From assembly GCF_037688875.1 (NCBI RefSeq), contig NZ_JAWDIE010000010.1, positions 65,981 through 129,980 on the forward strand: 64,000 nucleotides of DNA. Reading direction: 5' to 3'. A program made the translations under genes and the position numbers. This document shows, piece after piece, positions 27,166 to 34,635 of the stretch. The notes under the pieces are model-generated. The model ran no database searches and was not told the DNA's origin. It saw nothing but the letters and a program-made list of their open reading frames with translations. The stretch is from Amphibiibacter pelophylacis. GTDB taxonomy: Bacteria; Pseudomonadota; Gammaproteobacteria; Burkholderiales; Burkholderiaceae_C. How positions within the stretch are numbered: position 1 is the stretch's first letter; every line of letters begins with the position of its first letter.

Positions 27166-27300
27166 GGCGATTCTCCTGGTGGGATGGATAAAGCGTGGGC
27201 GCCATCGGGTCGGGCCGCACGGTGTGGTCGCGAATATAGGGCATATCGGGCGGTTGTGCTGCTGCCGGGTTTGCAGCCCGCCCCTTATTGGAAGGACCGA

Positions 27301-27570
27301 TCAGGCCGTGCGCATGGACAGCACCAGCACACCCGACATCACCGCCAGCACGGCCAGGTAACTGACCATGGCGCCGTCATAACCCAGCATGGCAAGGCCC
27401 CCGGCCCAGACCGCCATACCCGCCAGGGCGCAGGCCAGCGCCAACCCCCCCCAGGTGCGGTGGGCCAGAGCCAAAGGCCACAGGCGGCGGGCCACCAGCG
27501 GCAGCGTGGCGGCCAGAAACCACACCGGCCACAGCCACTGCGCCAGATGCCAGGCGACGTCCAGAATCAT
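27301..27570 (-). CDS. Small inner membrane protein of unknown function
   Basis: 89-residue hydrophobic protein beginning MILDVAWHLAQWLWPVWFLA, with three predicted helices (about 8-27, 40-60 and 68-85). AGGAG is well placed before the ATG. It is divergent from hemA across a 120-base gap and upstream of yggX. No family is recognised; codon use matches its neighbours, so it looks like a real gene. A role in heme or iron metabolism would be a guess from position only. Confidence 0.7.
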   Translation of the reverse strand: MILDVAWHLAQWLWPVWFLAATLPLVARRLWPLALAHRTWGGLALACALAGMAVWAGGLAMLGYDGAMVSYLAVLAVMSGVLVLSMRTA

Positions 27571-27678
27571 GATCTCTCCTGCGCACTGCGTCCGGGGTGG
27601 GCCCGAGGGCCCCGGATCATAGAAATAAGCTATCAAAACGAAACAGCCCTTTGTGCCCGCAGGACTGTCCGACAATTT

Positions 27679-27684
27679 TATAAT
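27679..27684 (+). promoter_or_regulatory. -10 box of hemA, only 6 bases from the start codon
   Basis: A consensus TATAAT ends 6 bases before the hemA ATG and there is no ribosome-binding site between them. Transcription would begin at or within a base or two of the ATG, suggesting a leaderless message, unless translation starts at one of the next in-frame ATGs. No convincing -35 hexamer is present at 17 bases. Confidence 0.5.
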
Positions 27685-27690
27685 CACGCC

Positions 27691-29031
27691 ATGCACATGA
27701 TGACCCTGGGGCTGAACCACACCACCGCGCCGCTGGACGTGCGCGGTCGGCTGGCGTTTTCCCTGGATCAGATCCAGCAGGCGCTGCGTGCCATCCACGG
27801 CCGTCTGCAAGGCAATGGCCGCAGTGCGCCCGAGGCCGCGCTGCTGTCGACCTGCAACCGCACCGAACTGTATCTGGCTGCGCCGCGTGGCGCCAAGCTG
27901 GCCCAATGTCCGGTGATGTCGCAGGCCGGGACCGACGCCGAGCGCGAGGCCCTGATCCACGCCGCGCTCGAGTGGCTGGCCCAGCACGGCGGCATCGCCG
28001 CGGGCGAGCTGCGCCACCACCTGTACGTGCGCGCCCACACCGACGCGGCGCGCCACGCCTTCCGCGTGGCCAGCGGGCTGGATTCCATGGTGCTGGGCGA
28101 GCCGCAGATTCTGGGCCAGATGAAGCAGGCGGTGCGCGAAGCCGAAGCCGCAGGCACCCTGGGCACGACGCTGCACCAGCTTTTCCAGCGTTCGTTTGCG
28201 GTCGCCAAAGAGGTGCGCAGCACCACCGACATCGGCAGCCATTCGATCAGCATGGCCGCCGCAGCCGTGCGTCTGGCCAGCCAGATTTTTGAAGATATTG
28301 CCGATCTGAACGTGCTTTTTATTGGCGCAGGCGAAATGATCGAGCTGGTCGCCACGCACTTCGCGGCGCGCCAGCCCAGAACGCTGACCATCGCCAACCG
28401 CACGCAGTCGCGCGGCGAGGCACTGGCCCAGCGCCTGAACGGCCGCGTCATGCCGCTGGCCGACGTGCCCGCCAACCTTGGAAAGCACGACATCGTCGTG
28501 TCCTGCACCGCCAGCTCGGTGCCCATCGTGGGCCTGGGTGCGGTCGAACAGGCGCTGCGTCAACGCCGCCATGCGCCGATGTTCATGGTCGATCTGGCCG
28601 TGCCGCGCGACATCGAAACCGCCGTGGCGCAGCTGGACGACGTTTATCTGTACACCGTGGACGATCTGGCCAGCGTGGTGCGCGAGGGCGGCGAAAAGCG
28701 CCAGGCCGCCGTGCAGCAGGCCGAAACCATCATCGATCTGGGCGTGCAGCATTTTGCCGACTGGCTGTCGCAGCGCGGCTCGGTGCCGCTGATCCGCCAG
28801 CTGGGCGATCAGGCTCAAGCCTGGCGCGAGGCCGAAGTCCACAAGGCGCAGCGCCTGCTGGCCAAAGGCCGACCGGTGGACGAGGTGCTGGACCAGCTCG
28901 CTGCCGCGCTCAACCAGAAGTGGCTGCACGGCCCGCTGGCCGAGCTGGGCCGCCTGCAGGGCGACGAGCGCGCCGAGGTCGAGCGCAGCGTCGAACGCCT
29001 GCTGCTGCGCCGCCAGCGCAACCCCTCCTAG
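27691..29031 (+). CDS. hemA: Glutamyl-tRNA reductase
   Basis: First committed enzyme of C5-pathway tetrapyrrole synthesis, reducing glutamyl-tRNA to glutamate-1-semialdehyde with NADPH. The 446 residues contain the catalytic Cys in LLSTCNRTELY, the signature GLDSMVLGEPQILGQMK, a Rossmann stretch VLFIGAGEMIELV, and the C-terminal dimerisation helix. ATG 27691 (MHMMTLGLNHTTAPL) is the first of three near ATGs (27691, 27697, 27700). It leads the hemA-prfA-prmC operon, prfA starting 7 bases after the stop. Confidence 0.95.
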   Translation: MHMMTLGLNHTTAPLDVRGRLAFSLDQIQQALRAIHGRLQGNGRSAPEAALLSTCNRTELYLAAPRGAKLAQCPVMSQAGTDAEREALIHAALEWLAQHGGIAAGELRHHLYVRAHTDAARHAFRVASGLDSMVLGEPQILGQMKQAVREAEAAGTLGTTLHQLFQRSFAVAKEVRSTTDIGSHSISMAAAAVRLASQIFEDIADLNVLFIGAGEMIELVATHFAARQPRTLTIANRTQSRGEALAQRLNGRVMPLADVPANLGKHDIVVSCTASSVPIVGLGAVEQALRQRRHAPMFMVDLAVPRDIETAVAQLDDVYLYTVDDLASVVREGGEKRQAAVQQAETIIDLGVQHFADWLSQRGSVPLIRQLGDQAQAWREAEVHKAQRLLAKGRPVDEVLDQLAAALNQKWLHGPLAELGRLQGDERAEVERSVERLLLRRQRNPS

Positions 29032-29037
29032 TCCGCG

Positions 29038-30153
29038 ATGAAAGCCGAGTGGCGCGAGCGTTTCGCGCGTCTGGCCCTGCGCCGCGCCGAGCTGGATGCC
29101 AGCCTGAGCGACCCCGCCGTGCTGGCCGATATCAAACGCTGGCGCCAGCTCTCGCGCGAGCACGGCGAGGCCAGCCAGGTGCTGGATCTCTACACCCGCC
29201 ACCAGCAGCGCGAAAGTGACGAAACCGCCGCGCGCGCCCTGCTGGACGACCCCGAAAGCCGCCAGGACGCCGACCTGATCGCCATGGCGCAGTCTGAAAT
29301 CGCCGAGGCGCAGGCCGAGCAGACGCAGCTGCTGGAGCAGCTTCAGAGCGCGCTGCTGCCCCGCGATCCGGACGACGACCGCCCGGCGCTGGTCGAAATC
29401 CGCGCCGGAACTGGCGGCGACGAATCGGCGCTGTTCGCGGGCGATCTGGCGCGCATGTACCTGCGTTACGCCGAGCGCCAAGGCTGGCGCAGCGAGATTC
29501 TGTCCGAGAGCAGCGCCGACATCGGCGGCTACAAGGAGGTCATCCTGCGGCTGGACGGCGAGGCGGCTTACGGCCAGCTCAAGTTCGAATCGGGCGGCCA
29601 CCGCGTGCAGCGCGTGCCGGTGACCGAATCCCAGGGCCGCATCCACACCAGCGCCTGCACCGTGGCCGTGCTGCCCGAGCCCGACGAGGCCACCGAAATC
29701 ACCCTGAACCCGGCCGATCTGCGCATCGACACCTTCCGCGCCAGCGGTGCGGGCGGCCAGCACATCAACAAGACCGATTCGGCCATCCGCATCACCCACC
29801 TGCCCACGGGCCTGGTCGCCGAATGCCAGGACGACCGCAGCCAGCACCGCAACAAGGCCAAGGCGATGATCGTGCTGCAGGCCCGCCTGAACGACCGCGA
29901 GCGCCAGCAGCGCCAGGCGCACGAGGCAGCGACGCGCAAAGGCCTGATCGGTACGGGCGACCGCAGCGACCGCATCCGCACTTACAACTTTCCGCAGGGA
30001 CGGCTCAGCGATCACCGCATCAACCTGACGCTCTACCGCCTGGGTGCCATTCTGGATGGCGATCTGGCCGAAGTGGTCCAGGCGCTCCAGCAGGCGCAGG
30101 CGCAGGAGCAGCTCGCGCAGATGGAAACCGGTGGCTGGGACACCCGCGCATGA
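29038..30153 (+). CDS. prfA: Peptide chain release factor 1
   Basis: Reads UAA and UAG stop codons and triggers peptide release. The 371 residues include the anticodon-like tripeptide PVT in RVPVTESQGR (PxT form), the GGQ motif in ASGAGGQHINKTDS, and the PCRF region with AGTGGDESALFAGDLARMY. It is coupled to prmC, whose product methylates the GGQ glutamine, through an ATGA overlap. Confidence 0.97.
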   Translation: MKAEWRERFARLALRRAELDASLSDPAVLADIKRWRQLSREHGEASQVLDLYTRHQQRESDETAARALLDDPESRQDADLIAMAQSEIAEAQAEQTQLLEQLQSALLPRDPDDDRPALVEIRAGTGGDESALFAGDLARMYLRYAERQGWRSEILSESSADIGGYKEVILRLDGEAAYGQLKFESGGHRVQRVPVTESQGRIHTSACTVAVLPEPDEATEITLNPADLRIDTFRASGAGGQHINKTDSAIRITHLPTGLVAECQDDRSQHRNKAKAMIVLQARLNDRERQQRQAHEAATRKGLIGTGDRSDRIRTYNFPQGRLSDHRINLTLYRLGAILDGDLAEVVQALQQAQAQEQLAQMETGGWDTRA

Positions 30154-31070
30154 GCGCCCTGTCCCGCGCGGAGACGCTCACCGTGAACGCCTGGCTGCGT
30201 CAGGCGCAGGCGCGTGGCCTGTCGCGCCAGGACGCCCGCCACCTGCTGGCCCACACCGCCGCGCGCCCGCTGGCCTGGCTGCTGATGGCCGGACCAGAGC
30301 CGCTGGCCCAGCATCTGGATGCGGCGGCGCAGGCGCAGCTCGAAACCCACACCCGCGCCCTGCTGGACGACGTGCCGCTGGCCCACGTGCTGGGCCACCA
30401 GCCTTTTCTGGGGCTGGAACTGGCCGTCACGCCCGCCACGCTGGTGCCGCGCGACGACACCGCCACGCTGGTCCAGTGGGCGCTGGACGCGCTGCAGGAG
30501 CGCGTGGCGCAGCACACTGAGACGGCACAGGGCGCCCAGCCGCTGCGCGTGCTCGATCTGGGCACCGGCAGCGGCGCCATCATCCTGGCGCTGGCGCATA
30601 CGTGGGCAAAACGACCGGTTAATCACCCTGTGATCTGGCAGGCCAGCGACCGCAGTGCCGCAGCCCTGGCCGTGGCCCGCGACAACGCCAGGCAGCATGG
30701 TCTGGCGGTGGATTTCTTTGAAGGCGACTGGCTGGACGCCCTGCCCGCCGCGCTGCGCGCCCTGGGCTGGGACCTGATCCTGAGCAATCCGCCCTACATC
30801 GCCGAGCACGACCCCCACCTGCCCGCCCTGCGCCACGAACCGCGCAGCGCGCTGGTGTCCGGTCCCGACGGGCTGGATGACCTGCGCCGCATCGTTGCGC
30901 AGGCCACGCCTGCGCTGCGACCGGGCGGCGTCCTGCTGCTGGAACACGGCTGGGATCAGGTGGATGCCGTCGGCGGCCTGATCGCGGCGGCGGGCCTGAC
31001 GCCCCTGCCCCCACGCCGGGATGGCGGCGGGCAGTGGCGCTGCAGCGGCGGCGTCAAAACGCCCGTCTGA
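30150..31070 (+). CDS. prmC: Release factor (glutamine-N5) methyltransferase
   Basis: SAM-dependent enzyme that methylates the GGQ glutamine of RF1 and RF2. The 306 residues show the N-terminal helical domain, SAM-binding LDLGTGSGAIILAL, and the catalytic NPPY in ILSNPPYIAEHDPHL. Its ATG overlaps the prfA stop (ATGA). The gene ends 10 bases before the converging EamA gene. Confidence 0.96.
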   Translation: MSALSRAETLTVNAWLRQAQARGLSRQDARHLLAHTAARPLAWLLMAGPEPLAQHLDAAAQAQLETHTRALLDDVPLAHVLGHQPFLGLELAVTPATLVPRDDTATLVQWALDALQERVAQHTETAQGAQPLRVLDLGTGSGAIILALAHTWAKRPVNHPVIWQASDRSAAALAVARDNARQHGLAVDFFEGDWLDALPAALRALGWDLILSNPPYIAEHDPHLPALRHEPRSALVSGPDGLDDLRRIVAQATPALRPGGVLLLEHGWDQVDAVGGLIAAAGLTPLPPRRDGGGQWRCSGGVKTPV

Positions 31071-31079
31071 TCGGCCTCT

Positions 31080-32159
31080 TCAGTGGCTGTGGCGGTGGTG
31101 CGCGTCCGGAAAATGGGCGTGGGCGTGCGTCAGTGGTGCGTGATGGTGCCAGTGGCTGTGCGGACCCGCCCCGGAATGCGGCGTGCCGCCATCGTGGGAG
31201 TGGGCGTGATGCCCATCGTCGTGCGTGTGCTCGTGGGCGTGGTCCAGCGCCTCGTGGCTGTGGCCGTGGGTGTGGTTTTCGCTCAGGTGCAGCCACAGCC
31301 CCAGTGCCATCAGCGCGGCGGCGGCCAGCAGCGCCGGGGTCACGGGCTCGCCCAGCGCCACGCCCAGCAGCGCCCCGGCGAAGGGCGCCGCTGAAAAGTA
31401 GGCGCCCGTGCGCGCCGTGCCCAGATGGCGCAGCGCCTGCACAAACAGCGACAGACTGACGCCATAGGCCAGCAGCCCGATCAGCAGGGTGGCGCCCACG
31501 CGTGGCCAGGCCGGAAGATCAAGCCCGCTGCCCGTCCACACGCCCAGCATCATCCAGATCAGCAGGTTAACCGCCCCCGCCACCAGGCCTTTGACCGACG
31601 CCAGCCAGGTCGCGTCGGCCAGTGCCACGCGGCGCATCAGGTTGTTGTCCAGCGCCCACAGCAGGCAGGCGCCCAGAATCAGCACAGCGGGCCAGACCCC
31701 CGACAGGCTCAGCGTCTGCCCTGGCCCGCTCAGCAGCAGCGCACCCGCGACGATGCACAGCAGACCCAGTACAAGACGAGGACCCGCGCTTTCGCCAAAA
31801 ACCAGCCAGGCGAGGATCGCGGTGAACACCCCCTCGGCGTTGAGCAGCAGCGCCGCCTGTGAAGCTGGCATCTGCGCCAGACCCGCCAGCAGCAGCACCG
31901 GCGCCAGCACACCACCGGCCAGCACGGCGGCGGCAAACCAGAGCCCCTCCTGCAGCGCCAGGCGTGCCGGGGCAGCGCGGCTCAGGCGCCGAAAAACCAT
32001 CAGCCCCAGCCCCGAGCCCAGATACAGCAGCCCGGCCAGCAGCCAGGGGCTGGACGAGCCCAGCGCCAGCTTGGCCAGCGGCGTGCCCGCGCCAAACAGC
32101 AGGGCTGACGCCAGTGCCGCCGCGACGCCCCTGGGGAAGATTCGGGCCAGGGCGGTCAT
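31080..32159 (-). CDS. EamA/DMT superfamily permease with a histidine-rich tail
   Basis: 359-residue transporter with ten membrane segments arranged as two EamA repeats (residues about 10-145 and 155-285; GTPLAKLALG near the start, LLNAEGVFTAILAWLVFGE at the end of repeat one). From about residue 290 a cytosolic tail of some 70 residues is packed with histidine (HTHGHSHEALDHAHEHTHDD and further clusters), resembling metal-binding loops of zinc and nickel transporters. The tail makes a metal-related export or sensing role plausible but unproven. It follows ftsY by 23 bases and may be co-transcribed. Confidence 0.85.
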   Translation of the reverse strand: MTALARIFPRGVAAALASALLFGAGTPLAKLALGSSSPWLLAGLLYLGSGLGLMVFRRLSRAAPARLALQEGLWFAAAVLAGGVLAPVLLLAGLAQMPASQAALLLNAEGVFTAILAWLVFGESAGPRLVLGLLCIVAGALLLSGPGQTLSLSGVWPAVLILGACLLWALDNNLMRRVALADATWLASVKGLVAGAVNLLIWMMLGVWTGSGLDLPAWPRVGATLLIGLLAYGVSLSLFVQALRHLGTARTGAYFSAAPFAGALLGVALGEPVTPALLAAAALMALGLWLHLSENHTHGHSHEALDHAHEHTHDDGHHAHSHDGGTPHSGAGPHSHWHHHAPLTHAHAHFPDAHHRHSH

Positions 32160-32182
32160 CGCGGCGAACAGTCTCTGCGGCT

Positions 32183-33463
32183 TCAGCCCAGCAGCGCCTG
32201 CGCAAATTCGCGGGCGCGGAAGGGCTGCAGATCGGCCAGGCCTTCGCCGATGCCGATGAAATAGACCGGAATCGGCCGCTCGCGGGCGATGGCGGCCAGC
32301 ACGCCGCCTTTGGCCGTGCCGTCCAGCTTGGTCACCACCAGTCCTGTCAGGCCCAGCGCGTCATCAAAAGCCTTGACCTGGGTGAGCGCGTTCTGGCCGG
32401 TGTTGCCATCGACCACCAGCAGCACCTCGTGCGGGGCTCCCTCCATCGCGCGGCCGATGACGCGGTGGATTTTCTTCAGCTCTTCCATCAGGTGCAGCTG
32501 CGTGGGCAGGCGCCCGGCGGTATCGGCGATGACGACATCGCAGCGCCGTGCCTTGCCTGCGACCACCGCGTCGTAGGTGACGGCGGCCGGATCGCCGCCC
32601 TCCTGCGCGATGATCTGCACCGCGTTGCGGTCGGCCCAGACGGCCAGCTGCTCGCGCGCGGCGGCGCGGAAGGTGTCGGCGGCGGCCAGCAGCACCTTCT
32701 GCTTTTCGTCGATCAGGTGGCGCGTCAGCTTGCCGATGCTGGTGGTTTTGCCCGCGCCGTTGACGCCCGCGACCATCATCACCGTCGGCTCATGCTCGCC
32801 GATGGTCAGGGCGCGCTCCAGCGGCGCCAGCAGCTCGGTGATGGCGTCGCACAGCAGCGCTTTGACGCCCGCCGCGTCTTTGGGGCGCTCCTGCTTGACG
32901 CGGCGGCGCAGGTCCTTGAGCAGGAACTCGGTCGCCTGCACGCCGGTGTCGGCCATCAGCAGCGCCGCTTCCAGCTCTTCGTAGAGCGATTCGTCCAGCT
33001 GGGTCGCGACAAAAACGCTGGTCAGGCTGTTGCCGGTCTTGCGCAGGCTCTGCGCAAGACGTGCGGCCCAGCTGGTTTTGGCGGGCGGAGCGGGCGGGGG
33101 CGGCGCGGGAGCTGGGTCGGGCTCGGGCTCGGGTTCGGAGATGGGCTCTGGTTCAGGCTCCAGTAGCAGCTCCGGTTCCGGTTCCGGTTCCGGTTCCGGT
33201 TCGGGCTCAGGCTGCGGCGCAGGCACTGGCTCGGGGGCCAGAACAGGCGGGGGCACCGTAATGGGCGCAGGGGCCGGTTCTGGAACAGGCTCGGGCGCAG
33301 GTTCTGGAGCAGGCTCTGGGAGCACAGGTGGGGCGGGTGCAGGCTGCGGCGGCGATTCCGGTTCCGGCGCCTGCTCGGGCACAGGCGCTGACACCCCGGT
33401 TTCAAGGGCGGGTGCGGCCTCTTCGACTTTTTTGCGGCGAAAAAAACTGAAAAATCCGGCCAT
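32183..33463 (-). CDS. ftsY: Signal recognition particle receptor FtsY
   Basis: GTPase that docks SRP-ribosome complexes at the membrane. The 426 residues begin with FFSFFRRKK, followed by a long acidic A-region of tandem proline-glutamate units (about 30-125) and then the NG domain: G1 GVNGAGKTTSIGKL, DTFRAAAREQL, DTAGRLPTQLHLM, TKLDGTAKGG. The linker is unusually regular at DNA level (33090-33375). The gene diverges from the tRNA; no rsmD gene, a frequent neighbour, is seen. Confidence 0.95.
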   Translation of the reverse strand: MAGFFSFFRRKKVEEAAPALETGVSAPVPEQAPEPESPPQPAPAPPVLPEPAPEPAPEPVPEPAPAPITVPPPVLAPEPVPAPQPEPEPEPEPEPEPELLLEPEPEPISEPEPEPDPAPAPPPPAPPAKTSWAARLAQSLRKTGNSLTSVFVATQLDESLYEELEAALLMADTGVQATEFLLKDLRRRVKQERPKDAAGVKALLCDAITELLAPLERALTIGEHEPTVMMVAGVNGAGKTTSIGKLTRHLIDEKQKVLLAAADTFRAAAREQLAVWADRNAVQIIAQEGGDPAAVTYDAVVAGKARRCDVVIADTAGRLPTQLHLMEELKKIHRVIGRAMEGAPHEVLLVVDGNTGQNALTQVKAFDDALGLTGLVVTKLDGTAKGGVLAAIARERPIPVYFIGIGEGLADLQPFRAREFAQALLG

Positions 33464-33469
33464 GATGGC

Positions 33470-33497
33470 TTTCCAGAAAGAAAAAAGTGGCTATAAT
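33470..33497 (+). promoter_or_regulatory. Promoter of the tRNA gene
   Basis: TTTCCA (33470-33475) and a consensus TATAAT (33492-33497) are 16 bases apart; a G-rich discriminator GGGC follows, as usual for stringently controlled tRNA genes. The tRNA begins 12 bases beyond the -10 box. Confidence 0.6.
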
Positions 33498-33509
33498 TTC
33501 GGGCTTGTT

Positions 33510-33586
33510 GGCGCTTTAGCTCAGTCGGTTAGAGCGATGGAATCATAATCCACAGGTCCGGGGTTCGAATCCCTGAAGCGCCACCA
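33510..33586 (+). tRNA. tRNA with CAT anticodon, most likely tRNA-Met (elongator)
   Basis: A complete 77-base cloverleaf with encoded CCA: acceptor GGCGCTT pairs with AAGCGCC, D stem GCTC/GAGC, anticodon stem TGGA/TCCA, T loop TTCGAAT. The anticodon CAT lies in the loop ATCATAA. CAT fits elongator Met, or Ile2 if C34 is lysidinylated; initiator tRNA is excluded because the acceptor starts with a proper G-C pair. Confidence 0.92.
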
Positions 33587-33590
33587 GATA

Positions 33591-33631
33591 AAACAACGGG
33601 TTGCATCGAAAGATGCAGCCCGTTTTGTTTT
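33591..33631 (+). terminator. Terminator after the tRNA
   Basis: ACGGGTTGCATC pairs with GATGCAGCCCGT (one G-U pair) around a GAAA tetraloop, followed by TTTTGTTTT. It begins 5 bases after the tRNA. Confidence 0.85.
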
Positions 33632-33916
33632 GGGGCCAAGTCTTTGGCTCCTGCTGGAACTGATTTTATCAGAGCCCCACCAGAGCCCCCAAAGGGCGCC
33701 GTCCGGCCCAGAGCCCAGCCCAGCCCAGCCCGCAGACGCACCCTGCGCGCGAGCCACGCGACCTTTTGCCGAAAAGCGGGGCCATCGCCCCCCTAACCTT
33801 GCATCGAAGCCCGGTCAGGTCTGCTAAATTCGTCAGCAAAGGGCTGAGTCGATTCGCACCCGTGTTCATGCTGCGTGTCTGCCGAGGTCCCCACAATAAA
33901 TCGACTCAGCGCAGCC
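33632..33916. other. Intergenic leader of the chemosensory operon
   Basis: About 285 bases with no supported gene. It holds a short CCCAG tandem repeat near 33714-33728, a possible extended -10 (TGC then TAAATT at 33825-33830), and a perfect 12-bp inverted repeat close to the cheY-like start. Apparent reading frames on the minus strand run into the tRNA and are artefacts. Confidence 0.6.
33843..33910. repeat. Perfect 12-bp inverted repeat just before the chemosensory operon
   Basis: GCTGAGTCGATT at 33843-33854 and its exact complement AATCGACTCAGC at 33899-33910 are separated by 44 bases. The right arm ends 6 bases before the first start codon, in the place of a ribosome site, so the stem could sequester translation initiation or bind a dimeric regulator. 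Confidence 0.75.
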
Positions 33917-34294
33917 ATGGCCAAGACCATCATGATCGTGGACGATTCAGCAACCATCCGCCACCGGGTGGCGGGCACGCTGCGCCAGGCCGGTTACGAG
34001 GTGCTGGAAGGCTGCGACGGCCAGGATGCGCTGGAGCGCCTGGATGCCCTGGACGGACAGAAGATCCACCTCATCGTCAGCGACCTGAACATGCCGCGCC
34101 TGGACGGCATCGGCCTACTCAAGGCGGTGCGTACCCTGGCTCACTACCGGTTCACACCGGTCATCATGCTGACCACCGTCAGCGAAGAAGACAAACAGCG
34201 CGAAGGCCGCGAAGCCGGAGCCCGCGCCTGGCTGCTCAAACCCTTTGACGGAACGTCACTGCTGAACGCCGTCCACCAGCTGGTGCTGCCATGA
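33917..34294 (+). CDS. CheY-like single-domain response regulator
   Basis: 125-residue receiver with all key residues: acidic pair in IMIVDDSATIRH, phosphoacceptor Asp in IVSDLNMPRLDG, Thr in MLTTVSEED and Lys in LLKPFDG. There is no output domain, so it probably signals by protein contact, as CheY or PilG/H types do. It is the first gene of the operon and overlaps the STAS gene (ATGA). ATG 33917 is chosen since the domain begins there. Confidence 0.9.
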   Translation: MAKTIMIVDDSATIRHRVAGTLRQAGYEVLEGCDGQDALERLDALDGQKIHLIVSDLNMPRLDGIGLLKAVRTLAHYRFTPVIMLTTVSEEDKQREGREAGARAWLLKPFDGTSLLNAVHQLVLP

Positions 34295-34635
34295 GCGACA
34301 CCGCCACCGCGCCCGCCCCGCTCGCCATCCAGGGCGATCTGACCATCTACCGCGCGGCCGAGCTGCGCCAGACGCTGCTGACCGCACTGGCCCAGCCCGG
34401 CGACACGCTGGCGCTGGATTTATCGGGCGTGACCGAGCTGGACAGCGCCGGGCTGCAGCTGCTGCTGTCGGCGCGACGCACGGCGCAGGCGGGCGGGCGC
34501 ACGCTGGATTTCCTGGCGCCCAGCCCGCCGCTGCTGCAGACCTGGCAGATGCTGGGCCTGCCCACCCAGGGCGAGGCCGATCCGCTGGGCGGTGTGCTGC
34601 AGCCGGACGACCCGAACGGCTGGGGCACGTCATGA
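34291..34635 (+). CDS. STAS-domain (anti-anti-sigma-like) protein
   Basis: 114 residues forming one STAS domain: LAIQGDLTIYRAAELR, then LDLSGVTELDSAGLQLLLSA, where the DSAG Ser is the usual phosphorylation site for a serine kinase, although here it may be a regulatory decoy. Such proteins occur inside some chemosensory operons of beta- and gammaproteobacteria. It overlaps the genes on both sides by four bases, so the three are translated as a unit. Confidence 0.88.
   Translation: MSDTATAPAPLAIQGDLTIYRAAELRQTLLTALAQPGDTLALDLSGVTELDSAGLQLLLSARRTAQAGGRTLDFLAPSPPLLQTWQMLGLPTQGEADPLGGVLQPDDPNGWGTS

Noticed and set aside
27301..30015. Very long minus-strand frame across hemA and prfA
   Set aside because: It is the antisense shadow of high-GC genes; only its last 89 codons (27301-27570) outside hemA make a plausible gene with a ribosome site.
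33521..33757. Minus-strand reading frame ending in a RFRDSNPGP-like peptide
   Set aside because: It translates the tRNA gene and its terminator; such peptides are well-known artefacts of tRNA read in reverse.
33825..33860. Possible flagellar sigma-28 promoter before the chemosensory operon
   Set aside because: TAAA is present, but the GCCGATAA-type -10 is absent at the required 15-base spacing.
33587..33916. Prophage or island integration site next to the tRNA
   Set aside because: No integrase gene and no repeat of the tRNA 3' end were seen within the window.
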